From: a virus
IMG/VR virus record: IMGVR_UViG_3300027687_000008
Coordinates: 1-61,489 of that record
Direction: 5' to 3' (one strand)
DNA length: 61,489 nucleotides
How positions within the stretch are numbered: position 1 is the first letter of the stretch; each line of letters opens with the position of its first letter. The position numbers were made by a program, and so were the translations under genes. Below the pieces are notes generated by a model. The model did not search any database. It worked only from the letters and a program-made list of their open reading frames with translations, and was not told the DNA's origin. Below, piece after piece: positions 26,735 through 36,500 of this stretch.

Positions 26735-27446
26735 AAATACAATTAACGAAGAAGAAGCATTTGCTATCAACGAAAATTTAGATACAAGAGTATATAAGTT
26801 TGGAAAAGCTGGCGTACGAGTATTAGTAGTTGATAATTTTTACCAAAATCCTTATCTAGTAAGACAACTTGCATTAGATATTCCAGCATCTGTTAATAGA
26901 CGAATTAGAGGCGGCAATCCTGCACTACGTATTAATGCATTTTATGAATTATCTGGTATGGCACCTATATATAATAGCCTAGCTAAAGAGTTTTTTCCTG
27001 AAGTGATGCTAAATTGGCCGCATGATTACATGCAAAAAAGTTTTATGAACGCAACGTTTATGATTAATGTTATGCAATCTGAAGACTTGCCACCACTTGC
27101 TCCACACCAAGATAATCGTTCAGGCATGAATCTTGCTAGTACAATTTATCTAAACGACGAAAATGAATCTGCTGGAGGCACAAGTTTTTATGAATTTGGC
27201 GGTAAACATTTTTACACAGATGATGTAGTAAACAATGACTTTAATGTTACTATGGATGTTGAAGGTAAAATTCCAGTAACTAGCTATATTACCGATAGCT
27301 CACATGATTGGGAAATGATTGGAATGATTCCAATGTCGTTTAATAGAATGATATTATATAATCAAGCAGTTTTACATACTGCATATGTTAAACCAGGTAC
27401 GTTTGTAAATAATAACTACAGAATGAATCAGCAGTTTTTTATATAG
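26727..27446 (+). CDS. DUF6445-like 2OG-oxygenase-fold protein
   Basis: 239 residues from the ATG at 26727, chosen over an in-frame ATG at 26697 because CGGAGA lies 6 nt upstream and the longer form would read 38 nt into the previous gene. The centre and end resemble the DUF6445 family, often encoded beside tryptophan-halogenase genes in bacteria: APHQDNRSGMNLASTIYLND, GGTSFYEFGG, ILYNQAVLHTAY. A full facial triad can be placed at H127, D129 and H217, with R232 for 2-oxoglutarate. Adjacent to halogenase and oxygenase genes, as in bacterial halogenase clusters. The reaction is unknown; family naming is from memory of the pattern. Confidence 0.55.
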   Translation: MIKNTINEEEAFAINENLDTRVYKFGKAGVRVLVVDNFYQNPYLVRQLALDIPASVNRRIRGGNPALRINAFYELSGMAPIYNSLAKEFFPEVMLNWPHDYMQKSFMNATFMINVMQSEDLPPLAPHQDNRSGMNLASTIYLNDENESAGGTSFYEFGGKHFYTDDVVNNDFNVTMDVEGKIPVTSYITDSSHDWEMIGMIPMSFNRMILYNQAVLHTAYVKPGTFVNNNYRMNQQFFI

Positions 27447-27455
27447 GAGACTAAT

Positions 27456-28037
27456 ATGGATGATAATTTTGACGGAGTTGAAGTATACGACAACGTATAC
27501 CCAATTGATTATTGTAAACAAATAATTAAAAGGTTTGAAGAGCTATCTTCAATGCAAATGACAGCAATACAACAGCAAGGTATTGACCGTAATCAAGACG
27601 AACGCATATATATGGACTGGGCTAATCATAATAGTCATTATCATGCAGATGAAGACTTATGTAAATTCTTTTTTGAAACTCTTAATAAAACTTATTTAGA
27701 AAAGTATAAAACAAAATACGAAAGCCTTGGATTACTATTCCAGCATACAGCAAAGGGCATGAGTGTTCAAAAAACAAAACCACATCAGGGATATCATGCA
27801 TGGCACTGTGAAAATGCAGATGTACCAACAAGTACTCGAGTGTTAGCATATACATTGTACTTAAATGGAGTTGAAGAAGGCGGTGAAACAGAGTTCTTAT
27901 ACCAAGGACACAAGATTAAACCAGCTCCAGGCAGACTAGCTATCTTTCCTACATCGTTTACACATCCACATCGGGGTAATCCTATCTACAAAGGTGTTAA
28001 GTACATTATAAGCGGATGGTATACTTTAGACCACTAG
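27456..28037 (+). CDS. 2OG-Fe(II) oxygenase, prolyl-hydroxylase-like
   Basis: 193 residues, AGGAG upstream. A clear member of the 2-oxoglutarate/Fe(II) oxygenase superfamily: H117-C-E119 (YHAWHCEN), the strand RVLAYTLYLNG followed by EEGGETEF, PAPGRLAIFP, distal H170 (FTHPHRGNP) and K182 before YIISGW. HxE in place of HxD is allowed in the family. Such proteins are frequent in T4-like marine phages. Placed directly before the halogenase (8-nt gap), so a joint oxidative tailoring role is plausible, though the substrate is not known. Confidence 0.8.
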   Translation: MDDNFDGVEVYDNVYPIDYCKQIIKRFEELSSMQMTAIQQQGIDRNQDERIYMDWANHNSHYHADEDLCKFFFETLNKTYLEKYKTKYESLGLLFQHTAKGMSVQKTKPHQGYHAWHCENADVPTSTRVLAYTLYLNGVEEGGETEFLYQGHKIKPAPGRLAIFPTSFTHPHRGNPIYKGVKYIISGWYTLDH

Positions 28038-28044
28038 GAATAAA

Positions 28045-29502
28045 ATGAAAATAGCAGTAGTAGGTGGCGGCACAGCAGGCTTTGTGTCAGCATTAATTTT
28101 AAAAACAAGTTTCCCAAACTTCCAAATTGACGTAATACGTTCTAGTAAGATTGGAACTATTGGTGTTGGTGAAGGATCTACCGAACATTGGTCTACATTT
28201 ATGGATTTTGTTGGCATTCAAACAGGCCACCTTATTAACGAATGTGATGCTAGTTTTAAATCTGGTATTATGTTTGAAGACTGGAGTGAAACTCCGTACT
28301 TACAAAGTGTCCATGAGCCTTATGTTTCTGAACAACTAGGAGCGCCAATTGCATATGCTAAACTAATTGGCGAAAAAGTAAGTGCAAGAGAACTTACCGG
28401 CGAATACCTTTGGAATAACGAAACACCATTTAACAAGTTTATGGATGAACGCCCAAATGACACTGGTGTAGCACAATATCATTTTAATACTGCTAAATTA
28501 AATGACTTTCTAACAAACTTTGCAATAGACAAAGGCATCAATGTTATCGACGATGAAATTATCAATGTAAGTGTATCAGAAAACAACAATGTGTCAACTA
28601 TACAAGGTGAAAAACAAGTATATGAATACGACTTCTATATAGACTGTACAGGATTTAGTCGTTTACTAATTAACGCAGTAGGTGCCGAATGGCAAAGTTA
28701 TAGTAAGTATCTTAAAATGAAAGAAGCTATTGTATTTCCTACAGCTGAAGAGGATCAAATTCCAATTTGGACATTAGCAAAAGCAATGGACGCTGGTTGG
28801 ATGTTTCGTATTCCTGTTCAAGGACGTACAGGCAATGGTTATATTTTTGATAGCGATTTTATTACAGCTGAACAAGCACATACTGAAGTTGAAAAATACT
28901 TAGGTTACGGAGTCGAAGTAGCAAAGCATATTAAATTTGATCCAGGTACATTAGACAAGGCTTGGATAGGTAACGTATGTGCAATTGGATTAAGTCAAAG
29001 TTTTGTAGAGCCTTTAGAAGCTAGTAGCATTGGTAGTAGTATTAATCAAACATTTTTATTAGCACAACGTCTTATAAATTATAATAAAGAAACAACTAAC
29101 AGATATAATCTTGAAGTTACTGCTATTATGGATAACATTAGAGATTTTATTGCCTTACACTACATTACTAAAAGAAGAGATACACCGTTTTGGAAAGCAG
29201 TATCAGAAACACCAATTCCAGACAGTTTAGATCAAAATTTACGCATGTGGAAAGTAAGAATGCCTATTGCTGACGATTTGACCACGCATACCAAAAAAGT
29301 TTTGTTTAACGAATATAACTATACACTAGTAATGCACGGGTTAGAATTATTTGACACTGATAGTATTTTAAAACAGTACGAATCAATTCCACAAGGTGCA
29401 AAAGATCATGTTGAACAGTCAATACAGCACAAATTAGAATTTGATAAAACAAAAACTATTCCTCACAAATTAATGCTTCAGTTATTACGGAGACTGGTGT
29501 GA
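28045..29502 (+). CDS. Flavin-dependent (tryptophan-type) halogenase, divergent
   Basis: 485 residues. FAD-binding GGGTAG at residues 7-12, then GVGEGSTEHW (40-49) and the conserved catalytic-type lysine K72 in ASFKSGIMFEDW. SQSFVEPLEASSIGSS near residue 320 matches the EPLES region with the active-site Glu. The halogenase signature WxWxIP is changed: residues 252-257 read WMFRIP. This enzyme may have altered or lost halogenase activity, or may act on another substrate. No flavin reductase gene is seen in the window, so reduced FAD would come from the host. The last codons overlap the GTG start of the next gene by 4 nt. Confidence 0.85.
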   Translation: MKIAVVGGGTAGFVSALILKTSFPNFQIDVIRSSKIGTIGVGEGSTEHWSTFMDFVGIQTGHLINECDASFKSGIMFEDWSETPYLQSVHEPYVSEQLGAPIAYAKLIGEKVSARELTGEYLWNNETPFNKFMDERPNDTGVAQYHFNTAKLNDFLTNFAIDKGINVIDDEIINVSVSENNNVSTIQGEKQVYEYDFYIDCTGFSRLLINAVGAEWQSYSKYLKMKEAIVFPTAEEDQIPIWTLAKAMDAGWMFRIPVQGRTGNGYIFDSDFITAEQAHTEVEKYLGYGVEVAKHIKFDPGTLDKAWIGNVCAIGLSQSFVEPLEASSIGSSINQTFLLAQRLINYNKETTNRYNLEVTAIMDNIRDFIALHYITKRRDTPFWKAVSETPIPDSLDQNLRMWKVRMPIADDLTTHTKKVLFNEYNYTLVMHGLELFDTDSILKQYESIPQGAKDHVEQSIQHKLEFDKTKTIPHKLMLQLLRRLV

Positions 29503-30365
29503 GAATATTTGCTTTTGGTTGCAGTTTAACACAGTATTTTTATCCTACTTGGGCTGACATTTTAATACATCATTATAAACAAGAAGGAGCCACAGTTGGA
29601 GAGAACTGGGGACGTAGCGGCGCAGGCAATCAATATATCTCAACAAAATTATGGGAAGCACATACTGAACATAATCTAAACAAAGACGATATTATTTTAT
29701 TACAATGGTCAAGTTTTTTTAGAGAAGATAGATTTCATATGGGCAACGGTTGGCATACTCCTGGAAACTTTAGTAAAGTAACGGTTGGACAAGATATTCC
29801 TTTTGTACTTAATAGCTGGCGTTATGAATCTATGTGGCAATGGGCTGACATGGCCTGGGCTACAATGCGTGACTGTGCATTAATAAGCAGTACACACAAA
29901 GCATTAGAAAGCCTAGGATGTAAAGTTATATCAACTGGATTTAGAGAACCTACTGAAGGTTGGGAAGAACTTAGTAAAGAGTTTAATATTAAAAACAAGT
30001 ATTTAGAACTAGAAGATGTAAGAGCTATAATGGAAAAATATAAAGATGATATTAAAACTACATGCCCACCAATACTTAATGCATTAGGTTTTGGTACTGA
30101 TGATGAATTTTTTAACACAAGACCAACTAGTATACCAGATCCAAATCCAGAACTTTTACACTTACATCAACCCGAAGTACATCCACTTACACACGAAGCG
30201 GCAGACTTTGTGCAAGAACATGTATGCAAATTAAATGACAAAACTTTAGCGTTTGTTGACAAATGGAAGCAAACATTGACAGCTGAAGACTCAATAAAAC
30301 TTTATGAATTAGACTGGTTTAACTCAGAAATACATGGCTGGTCAGACGATAGATGGAGACCTTAA
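29499..30365 (+). CDS. SGNH-hydrolase-like protein
   Basis: 288 residues with a GTG start inside the stop of the halogenase (GTGTGA). The N-terminus AFGCSLTQYFYPTWADIL resembles block I of SGNH/GDSL hydrolases with S9 as nucleophile; NWGRSGAGNQYI would be the block with Gly and Asn; HPLTHEA (about residues 228-234) the C-terminal DxxH-like block. The family removes or transfers acyl groups, for example O-acetyl from glycans. Large part of the chain (residues 60-220) is unfamiliar and Trp-rich. Its position between halogenase and GmhB suggests glycan editing. Assignment is moderate. Confidence 0.6.
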   Translation: MRIFAFGCSLTQYFYPTWADILIHHYKQEGATVGENWGRSGAGNQYISTKLWEAHTEHNLNKDDIILLQWSSFFREDRFHMGNGWHTPGNFSKVTVGQDIPFVLNSWRYESMWQWADMAWATMRDCALISSTHKALESLGCKVISTGFREPTEGWEELSKEFNIKNKYLELEDVRAIMEKYKDDIKTTCPPILNALGFGTDDEFFNTRPTSIPDPNPELLHLHQPEVHPLTHEAADFVQEHVCKLNDKTLAFVDKWKQTLTAEDSIKLYELDWFNSEIHGWSDDRWRP

Positions 30366-30366
30366 G

Positions 30367-30930
30367 ATGAGTACCCCTGTAATAGGACTAGACAGAGATG
30401 GAACAATAAATGTAGACATTGGCACGTATGTAACAAAGCCTGAAGATTTTAAACCCATTGAAGGAAGTTTAGAAGCAGTTAAAATGATTCGTAATAAAGG
30501 ATATGATGTAGTTATTCTTACTAATCAAGCAGGTATTATGAAGGGAATTATGGATCCTGTAGATGTTGACATTGTTAATAATTATATGTTAGAGCTACTT
30601 TGGAAAATAGGGTGTAAAAGTATCAACGGATTGTATTATAGCACATCTAATTTAAAAGACGATGTATATGCCAAACCTAATACAGGTATGTTTAAACGGG
30701 CGGCCTCTGAAATTGGTGTTGACTGGAAGAATGGAGTGTATGTAGGTGACAAAATTAGCGATTTAAAAGCGGCTGTTAAAGCAAAAGCAAAGCCCATACT
30801 AGTGCGTACAGGACATGGTGTTGAAACAGCTAAGAAGTTAAATACGTTTGCTAACAAAGACCTAAAAAACCAAACAGAAACGTTCGATAACCTAAGTCAG
30901 TTTGCTCATAGCTTAGTAGATCTAACTTAA
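30367..30930 (+). CDS. gmhB: D,D-heptose 1,7-bisphosphate 7-phosphatase
   Basis: 187 residues from the ATG at 30367, one base after the previous stop; an in-frame ATG at 30334 would overlap the upstream gene by 32 nt and add an unrelated leader. HAD-family motifs: D9 and D11 in GLDRDGTIN (nucleophile and acid/base), LTNQAGI, AKPNTGM and VGDKISDLKAA. Length and order fit GmhB of the ADP-heptose route, which removes the 7-phosphate between the kinase and adenylyltransferase steps of HldE. Lacks an obvious set of four zinc Cys of classical GmhB (only scattered Cys), so a related histidinol-phosphatase-type HAD is the alternative. HldE and HldD on the minus strand support the heptose reading. Confidence 0.78.
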   Translation: MSTPVIGLDRDGTINVDIGTYVTKPEDFKPIEGSLEAVKMIRNKGYDVVILTNQAGIMKGIMDPVDVDIVNNYMLELLWKIGCKSINGLYYSTSNLKDDVYAKPNTGMFKRAASEIGVDWKNGVYVGDKISDLKAAVKAKAKPILVRTGHGVETAKKLNTFANKDLKNQTETFDNLSQFAHSLVDLT

Positions 30931-30957
30931 TTGTACTGTTACATATCTTTGTAAAAC

Positions 30958-30965
30958 GATAAATA
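30958..30965 (+). promoter_or_regulatory. T4-type late promoter box GATAAATA
   Basis: 28 nt after gmhB and 18 nt before the ATG at 30984; TGGAGC lies between. It starts the second structural block. Confidence 0.7.
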
Positions 30966-30983
30966 CAATATGGAGCATGAACA

Positions 30984-31496
30984 ATGAATAAACTTCTGAC
31001 AAATCTTTTTACTAAAGGTGCAAATAACACTATTCATCTGCCAGACAGATCAAGTTTTAGCTATAGAGGTAGCTGGATTGGCGTACAGTATAATACTGTA
31101 GTTGACCAGTTTCACTTAGGTGAATACAGTAGTGCAGTGTATCAAATTACGGTAGAATTTGATTCAAACGAAAAAGAAATTATGCAACTTTCAGTAGTTG
31201 CTAGACCAGATAGAGCTGTTGCAACTATATTTGGACGATCAAGTATTAACCAAGAGTTAGTAAATTTATCTGTTACAGTTGATGCAAGTGTATGTAAAAT
31301 TAATGCTAGTCCAACGTCAAACATTTATGCTGGCGCAAAGTTAATTTTTCATGCTACGTATGCAAAAACTATTCATCAGCTTACTCCTCCTGCGATAGTC
31401 GCAGATGTATCCAGTGTAGAGGAGTCTGGGGTAAATACTTTTGATGCAACAACTACGTATTTCGACAATACAAACATAACATTTGATAAGGTGTAA
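30984..31496 (+). CDS. Beta-rich virion structural protein, unknown
   Basis: 170 residues. Start has TGGAGC upstream. Alternating beta pattern (SSFSYRGSWIGVQYNT, YQITVEFDSNEKEIMQLSV, LVNLSVTVDASV) with a Thr/Asp-rich end; no catalytic motif, membrane segment or coiled coil. It opens the operon 30984-39483 of fibre or baseplate proteins (gaps of 2-14 nt). I do not recognise the family; likely a minor tail component. Confidence 0.5.
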   Translation: MNKLLTNLFTKGANNTIHLPDRSSFSYRGSWIGVQYNTVVDQFHLGEYSSAVYQITVEFDSNEKEIMQLSVVARPDRAVATIFGRSSINQELVNLSVTVDASVCKINASPTSNIYAGAKLIFHATYAKTIHQLTPPAIVADVSSVEESGVNTFDATTTYFDNTNITFDKV

Positions 31497-31501
31497 AAGG
31501 A

Positions 31502-32980
31502 ATGGCAAAATCAACAATTAACTTAGGTACAGCCGCAAACGACGGTACTGGTGATAATCTTAGAGCAGGTGCTACTAAGGTTAATGCTAACGTCGACGAG
31601 CTGTATAACGCTTTAGGCGACGGAACAAATATTAAAGACATTGTAAATTCAAGTTTAGAACTTGATGTGCAAAATGACGATGCAAAGATTAACAAAATAT
31701 CGTTTCATGCCGCAACGTTAAACCAAATGAATGCAATTAGCACAAGTACATATCATGGTGCAATGCTACACGTACATGAAGGCGGAACAGTTTATGTTGC
31801 ACACTCAAGTGCTTGGCGCAAGATGCTATTAGATGCAAGTGCAGGTGCAATTCCTAACTATACAGACCCGTTAAAACCAATTGCATACATCGGAAATATT
31901 AATAGTTTATCAGATGTTGATACAACTTCACAAGCACCACAAGCTGGCAACGTTCTTAAATGGGACGGAGGCAAATGGGCACCTGGAGTTGACGTATCAT
32001 CAGGCGGATCGGCAGTTGATGCTGGCACCCTTGATGGCTTTGACAGCTCGTACTTTACAAACTACAACAATTTAAACAACAAGCCAACTATTCCAACATC
32101 AATTATTAATTTAAGTATTACAGATGGATCAAGTGGACAAGTTTTATCTGCAAACGGTAACGGAACATTTACTTTCATTACACCAGCGGCCGGCGGCCTA
32201 CAAAACATTTATGCAACTGTCGATGCGGACACAGGTACAACTACTGCAAACGCAACAGCAGATACATTAACACTAGCAGGCGGTACTAATATTACAACTA
32301 GTATTGTTGGCGACACTGTAACATTTAACTATAGTGGTGATGCATTATCAGGAGAAGCTAACCAAAACGCTTTCAGTAACGTACAATCTGATTCAGGAAT
32401 AGCACAAGCTGATAGCACAACTGACACACTAACTATTGCAGGTGGTACAAATATTACTACAGCAGTAACAGGTGATACAGTTACAATTAACGGTACAGTT
32501 CCAACGTTTGCAAGTTTATCAGATACAGATTTAACAGGAGCAACAGCAGGTAACGTACTTGTGTATAACGGAACTAATTGGATAGATAGTCCAAATACAT
32601 ACGATATGATTGCATATCCTGCAATAACACTATTAACTGTAACAGCTGATAGTAATAACGGATATAAGTTTAGTCAATACGGCAACACAGAAGATCCAAC
32701 AATTTATGCTTTGGCAGGAGCAACTATTGCATTTAAAATTAACAGTGGAGCAAATCATCCATTCCAAATTGAAACAAGTGGCGGTTCTGCATATGATAAC
32801 GGACTTGTTCATGTTGCATTAGACGGAACAGAATCAACAGGTTCATCAGCACAAGGTAAAGTAAGTGGAACATTATATTGGCAAGTACCAGCTAACATTA
32901 GCGGCAACTATCAATATCAGTGTACAATACATAGCTCGATGCAAGGTACTATTGTAGTTAAAGCATTAAGTGCAATCTAA
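31502..32980 (+). CDS. Fibre-like virion protein with C-terminal cupredoxin domain
   Basis: 492 residues. N-terminus INLGTAANDGTGDNLRAGATKVNANVDELY is a frequent attachment segment of marine phage fibres. Middle: linker NYNNLNNKPTIPTSI and repeats ATADTLTLAGGTNITTSIVGD / STTDTLTIAGGTNITTAVTGD. Residues ~370-490 look like a blue-copper (type I) domain: H419 in NHPFQI, then C474-x2-H477-x2-M480 in YQCTIHSSM, followed by GTIVV. This Cys-His-Met spacing is that of amicyanin. With no signal peptide, the domain would be copper-loaded in the cytoplasm or after release. It may serve as a stable fold on the virion or bind metal. Confidence 0.7.
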   Translation: MAKSTINLGTAANDGTGDNLRAGATKVNANVDELYNALGDGTNIKDIVNSSLELDVQNDDAKINKISFHAATLNQMNAISTSTYHGAMLHVHEGGTVYVAHSSAWRKMLLDASAGAIPNYTDPLKPIAYIGNINSLSDVDTTSQAPQAGNVLKWDGGKWAPGVDVSSGGSAVDAGTLDGFDSSYFTNYNNLNNKPTIPTSIINLSITDGSSGQVLSANGNGTFTFITPAAGGLQNIYATVDADTGTTTANATADTLTLAGGTNITTSIVGDTVTFNYSGDALSGEANQNAFSNVQSDSGIAQADSTTDTLTIAGGTNITTAVTGDTVTINGTVPTFASLSDTDLTGATAGNVLVYNGTNWIDSPNTYDMIAYPAITLLTVTADSNNGYKFSQYGNTEDPTIYALAGATIAFKINSGANHPFQIETSGGSAYDNGLVHVALDGTESTGSSAQGKVSGTLYWQVPANISGNYQYQCTIHSSMQGTIVVKALSAI

Positions 32981-32994
32981 GGAAATAGGAATAA

Positions 32995-33552
32995 ATGGCA
33001 ACAGTAATTAACGATAAATTCCAAGCACAGAACGGATTTGAAAGTCCTAACTTTACAGTTGATACAGCTGGCAAGTTAACTACTCCGGTAATTGACGTTC
33101 AAAGTATTTTGCTCAACGGAACTCCTTTCGTTGCTTATGTTCCTGCGGCAGATGATGCAGGCGATGACACTGGCACACAGGTATCAAATAGTTTTGATAG
33201 CCTTGCTGTAACAGGCGGAGTTTTCAAAGTTAATTACTTGAATAACACAGCATTATCAGTAATTAACGGCACACTAACAATTAATAGTATTGGTGCAACT
33301 CCAGGTAGTATTGACAATGTAGAAATTGGATATAATACACCGTCACAGATTAAAGTACATACAATTGATATGGCATCTAATCCAGACAGTTCAGCATCAA
33401 GTATAAATATGAATGGTGCATCAATTAACGGTGATGTCAGCATTGTAAACAACGTGGTACTAAATAATCAGCCTACTGTAGGCACCCACGCAACAAGTAA
33501 AAGTTATGTAGACGCAACGGCAACAGCCCTTGCAGTAGCATTTGGAGCATAA
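32995..33552 (+). CDS. Small fibre-type virion protein
   Basis: 185 residues, 14 nt after the previous stop with AAGGAAATAGGA upstream. Fibre-like beta pattern with short repeats (FESPNFTVDTAGKLTTPVID, LTINSIGATPGSIDNVEIG) and the C-terminal motif VGTHATSKSYVDATATALA, which is the common trimer-forming end (THxTSKxYVD) of phage fibre proteins. The next gene starts 3 nt later. Probably a short fibre or connector; the exact position in the tail is unknown. Confidence 0.6.
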   Translation: MATVINDKFQAQNGFESPNFTVDTAGKLTTPVIDVQSILLNGTPFVAYVPAADDAGDDTGTQVSNSFDSLAVTGGVFKVNYLNNTALSVINGTLTINSIGATPGSIDNVEIGYNTPSQIKVHTIDMASNPDSSASSINMNGASINGDVSIVNNVVLNNQPTVGTHATSKSYVDATATALAVAFGA

Positions 33553-33555
33553 AGA

Positions 33556-36500
33556 ATGGCTAAGAAAAAGATTTATAATTACAAGTTTTACCCAGGATTA
33601 GGATTAAACGATAACACATATCCAAATGCTTGGGCACTACTTACAACTAACAAAGATTTTATTAAAAAAGAAGTTGCGGCATGGATTTTACAACAAGTAA
33701 ACGATAATGCTACTGGCTTTGTTGGTTATACATATGATTCAGCAAGATGCGAACGTGACACAGGCTACAACATTGATGCTTGGGCTCACGACTTACGTTA
33801 CACAGGTAACGAAGAAACAACAAGAATTTCAAATACATATTGGGAACAAGATGTCGCACAAGTTGATGGCGATAGACAAGCAGAAATTAAAGCAAAAGAA
33901 TTTACACGAGACTTAATTGTTAACCATGTGTTCAATAACAGTCCACAAGGATCTCCATACCAAGGTAATGTTGCACAAATAACTAATAGTGCAACTGGAG
34001 AAAGTGGTGCTGGATCAAGAATTCAAACACTTTCAGGAATTGTTATTAGCGTACTAATTACTGGTACGAGTGCATTACCAACATTTGAGCGTAAAGGATT
34101 AGGACACGTAAGATTTCAAGGTAACTATGATGCTAGTGACTTATTAATTGTTACTAACACAACTAAGACAGAAGTTATCTACAACTTTACAGATGCAACT
34201 AAAGGCGGTAAAGTTACTAGAGTTGATGATGTAACACCAAGAGACTCAAGCGGATATGTACCAAAATATGATAGTACAGATTCCAACGAAAACGCAGATC
34301 CAGACTTTCCAAAATATTTACAAACAACAGATGCTGTTACAATTTTAGATCTTACATGGAACACTGTAGGACAATTAACAACAGACGAATTACAAATCTT
34401 TATTGATTCGCCAGAGCAAAGAACAAGACCATTTGATTTTGGCACAGACGCTATTGAACGTATGCGTATTGCTCCTCCTTTAAGTATGCTTGATGCTGAC
34501 TTTGAGTACGGACTACAGCCTACTAAATGGTCAGCTATTGGTATGATGCGTGGTTATCCAAGTGTATACGAGCTACCAGGAACTGACACCCCAGTGTTAA
34601 CTGTTATTACAGATGCTTCAGCTGGTACAGCAGGAATTGGTGCTTCAAAAATTACAGTTACTACTCAAAGTGCTCACGGATTTTTAGCAGGAATTCCAAT
34701 TACAATTAAAGCACTCGAAGATAGTATTGTAGGTGCGGCACGTGGTGAAGGATCATTTATTATTGATACTATACCATCATCAAATACATTTACATTCTTT
34801 GCTAAAGCAAAAGTTGGAACAACAAGCGGACAAGTACTTTCAACAACGTATACACAGTTACGTAAAGGTGCATTCTACACTGGAGCAAGTGTTGGACAGC
34901 CAGCGTTTAGTGTGTTTAGTAATGGTACAAACGGTACTATGACACTAAGTTTGGCGGCTCAAATTAGTGAAAACAGATTAGCATTTACAGGTGATATACC
35001 AGAAGTTGGTGCACCAATTGTTAACGCGGCATTCCCAACAGGAACACAGGTTACTGCAATTTCAAGTACGCCAGGCGGAACAGCGTTAGCACTAAACTTA
35101 ACACAAGATATTTCTATTGGAAACACAGACATCCAAGTTTCAAGCACAACAGGTATTGTTGCAGGCCAAGCGGCTGACAACGGTAGCGGAGATGCTATTT
35201 TTGTTAACACCGTTGCTGGTACTACAATTAGTATGAGTGGTGCATTTACAAGCACAATTACAAGAAATACAGAAACATACACAGGTGTAACAGGAACACT
35301 TACTGCTCCAGCAGGTACTAATGGAGAGTTTACAATTTCAAGAACCGGCACAGCGTATGCAGTAGATGCAATTTCACAAGCAGGATCAGGATACAAAGCT
35401 GGTGACAGAATATTAGTTGCAGGTAATAATTTAGGTGGTACTACACCTGCACATGATGCAACAATATTAGTTACAACAGTAAATGCAGGAACAGGAGCAG
35501 TTACAGCCGCAACTATTAGTGGAACTGCACTAAGTGGAAGTATTACATATACAGGTCCAACTGCAATACTTACACAAAACGGTGGAACTATAGGGTCAGT
35601 AAACTTTGATATTAACTTTGCAGGCGGCGGATTTACAACAGTAGATATTAACTCACCAAACGATACAACAGGTTATGCAGTTGGCGATAGATTAAGAATT
35701 ACAGGTAGCCAATTATTAGGTGGCACAGGACAAGATGGAAATCAAAATGCTGGCGGTAACGACTTTGTTGCTAAAGTTACAGCAGTTGGCAGTGGCGGTA
35801 GTATTAGCTCATTAGACCCAGATAACGGTGGTTGGAGTATTGGTACACCACCAACTCAAACTAGAAACTATAGCTTTGGTGGATCTAACTTATCATTTAC
35901 AGGTGGATCAGGATCAGCATTTGAATTTGCTATTAACGTAGATAACACCACATATAGTATCCAATATACAGGAGTACCAGGTACAGGTTATACAACAGCA
36001 GATACACTTGTTTGTGCTGGTACTAACTTAGGCGGCGCAAGCCCAGCAAACGATGTATACTTGAGAGTTGTTTCAACAGACGGTGTAGGCGGAATTACTG
36101 ATGTAAGAATAGAAGGTTCAGATGAATCAAGTGTACCAGTAGCATTAAATGCTGGTGTGTTTGAAGGTAAAACTTTAACAGACTTAGCTGGAGCAAGTGC
36201 AACATTTAATATTACAAATAACGGAACAGTATTTGGTCTTGTAACTACAGCAAACGGTACTAATTACCATGTAGGACAAAATTATGTAATAGCAGGTAAC
36301 TTAATTGGCGGATCTACTCCAGCTAATGATGCAACAATTACAATTGATAGTGTTAACGGGTCAACAGGTGCTATTGCTACAGCAAGTGTAACAGGTAGTG
36401 CTCCGGCATTACCAACAGTGTTCACAGGACAAACTGGTAGTAACGTAGCACACGCAGGAACAAGTGGAACATTTAATATTACTAGAACATCAGGTTCATA

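Noticed and set aside
30334-30366. Longer gmhB form from ATG 30334
   Set aside because: It adds 11 residues encoded within the previous gene and lacks a ribosome-binding site; the HAD strand starts right after the ATG at 30367.
30970-30987. Five-codon frame starting 4 nt after the late box at 30958 and ending in the start of the next gene
   Set aside because: Too short to support; the overlap is easily chance and a normal ribosome-binding site serves the real start.
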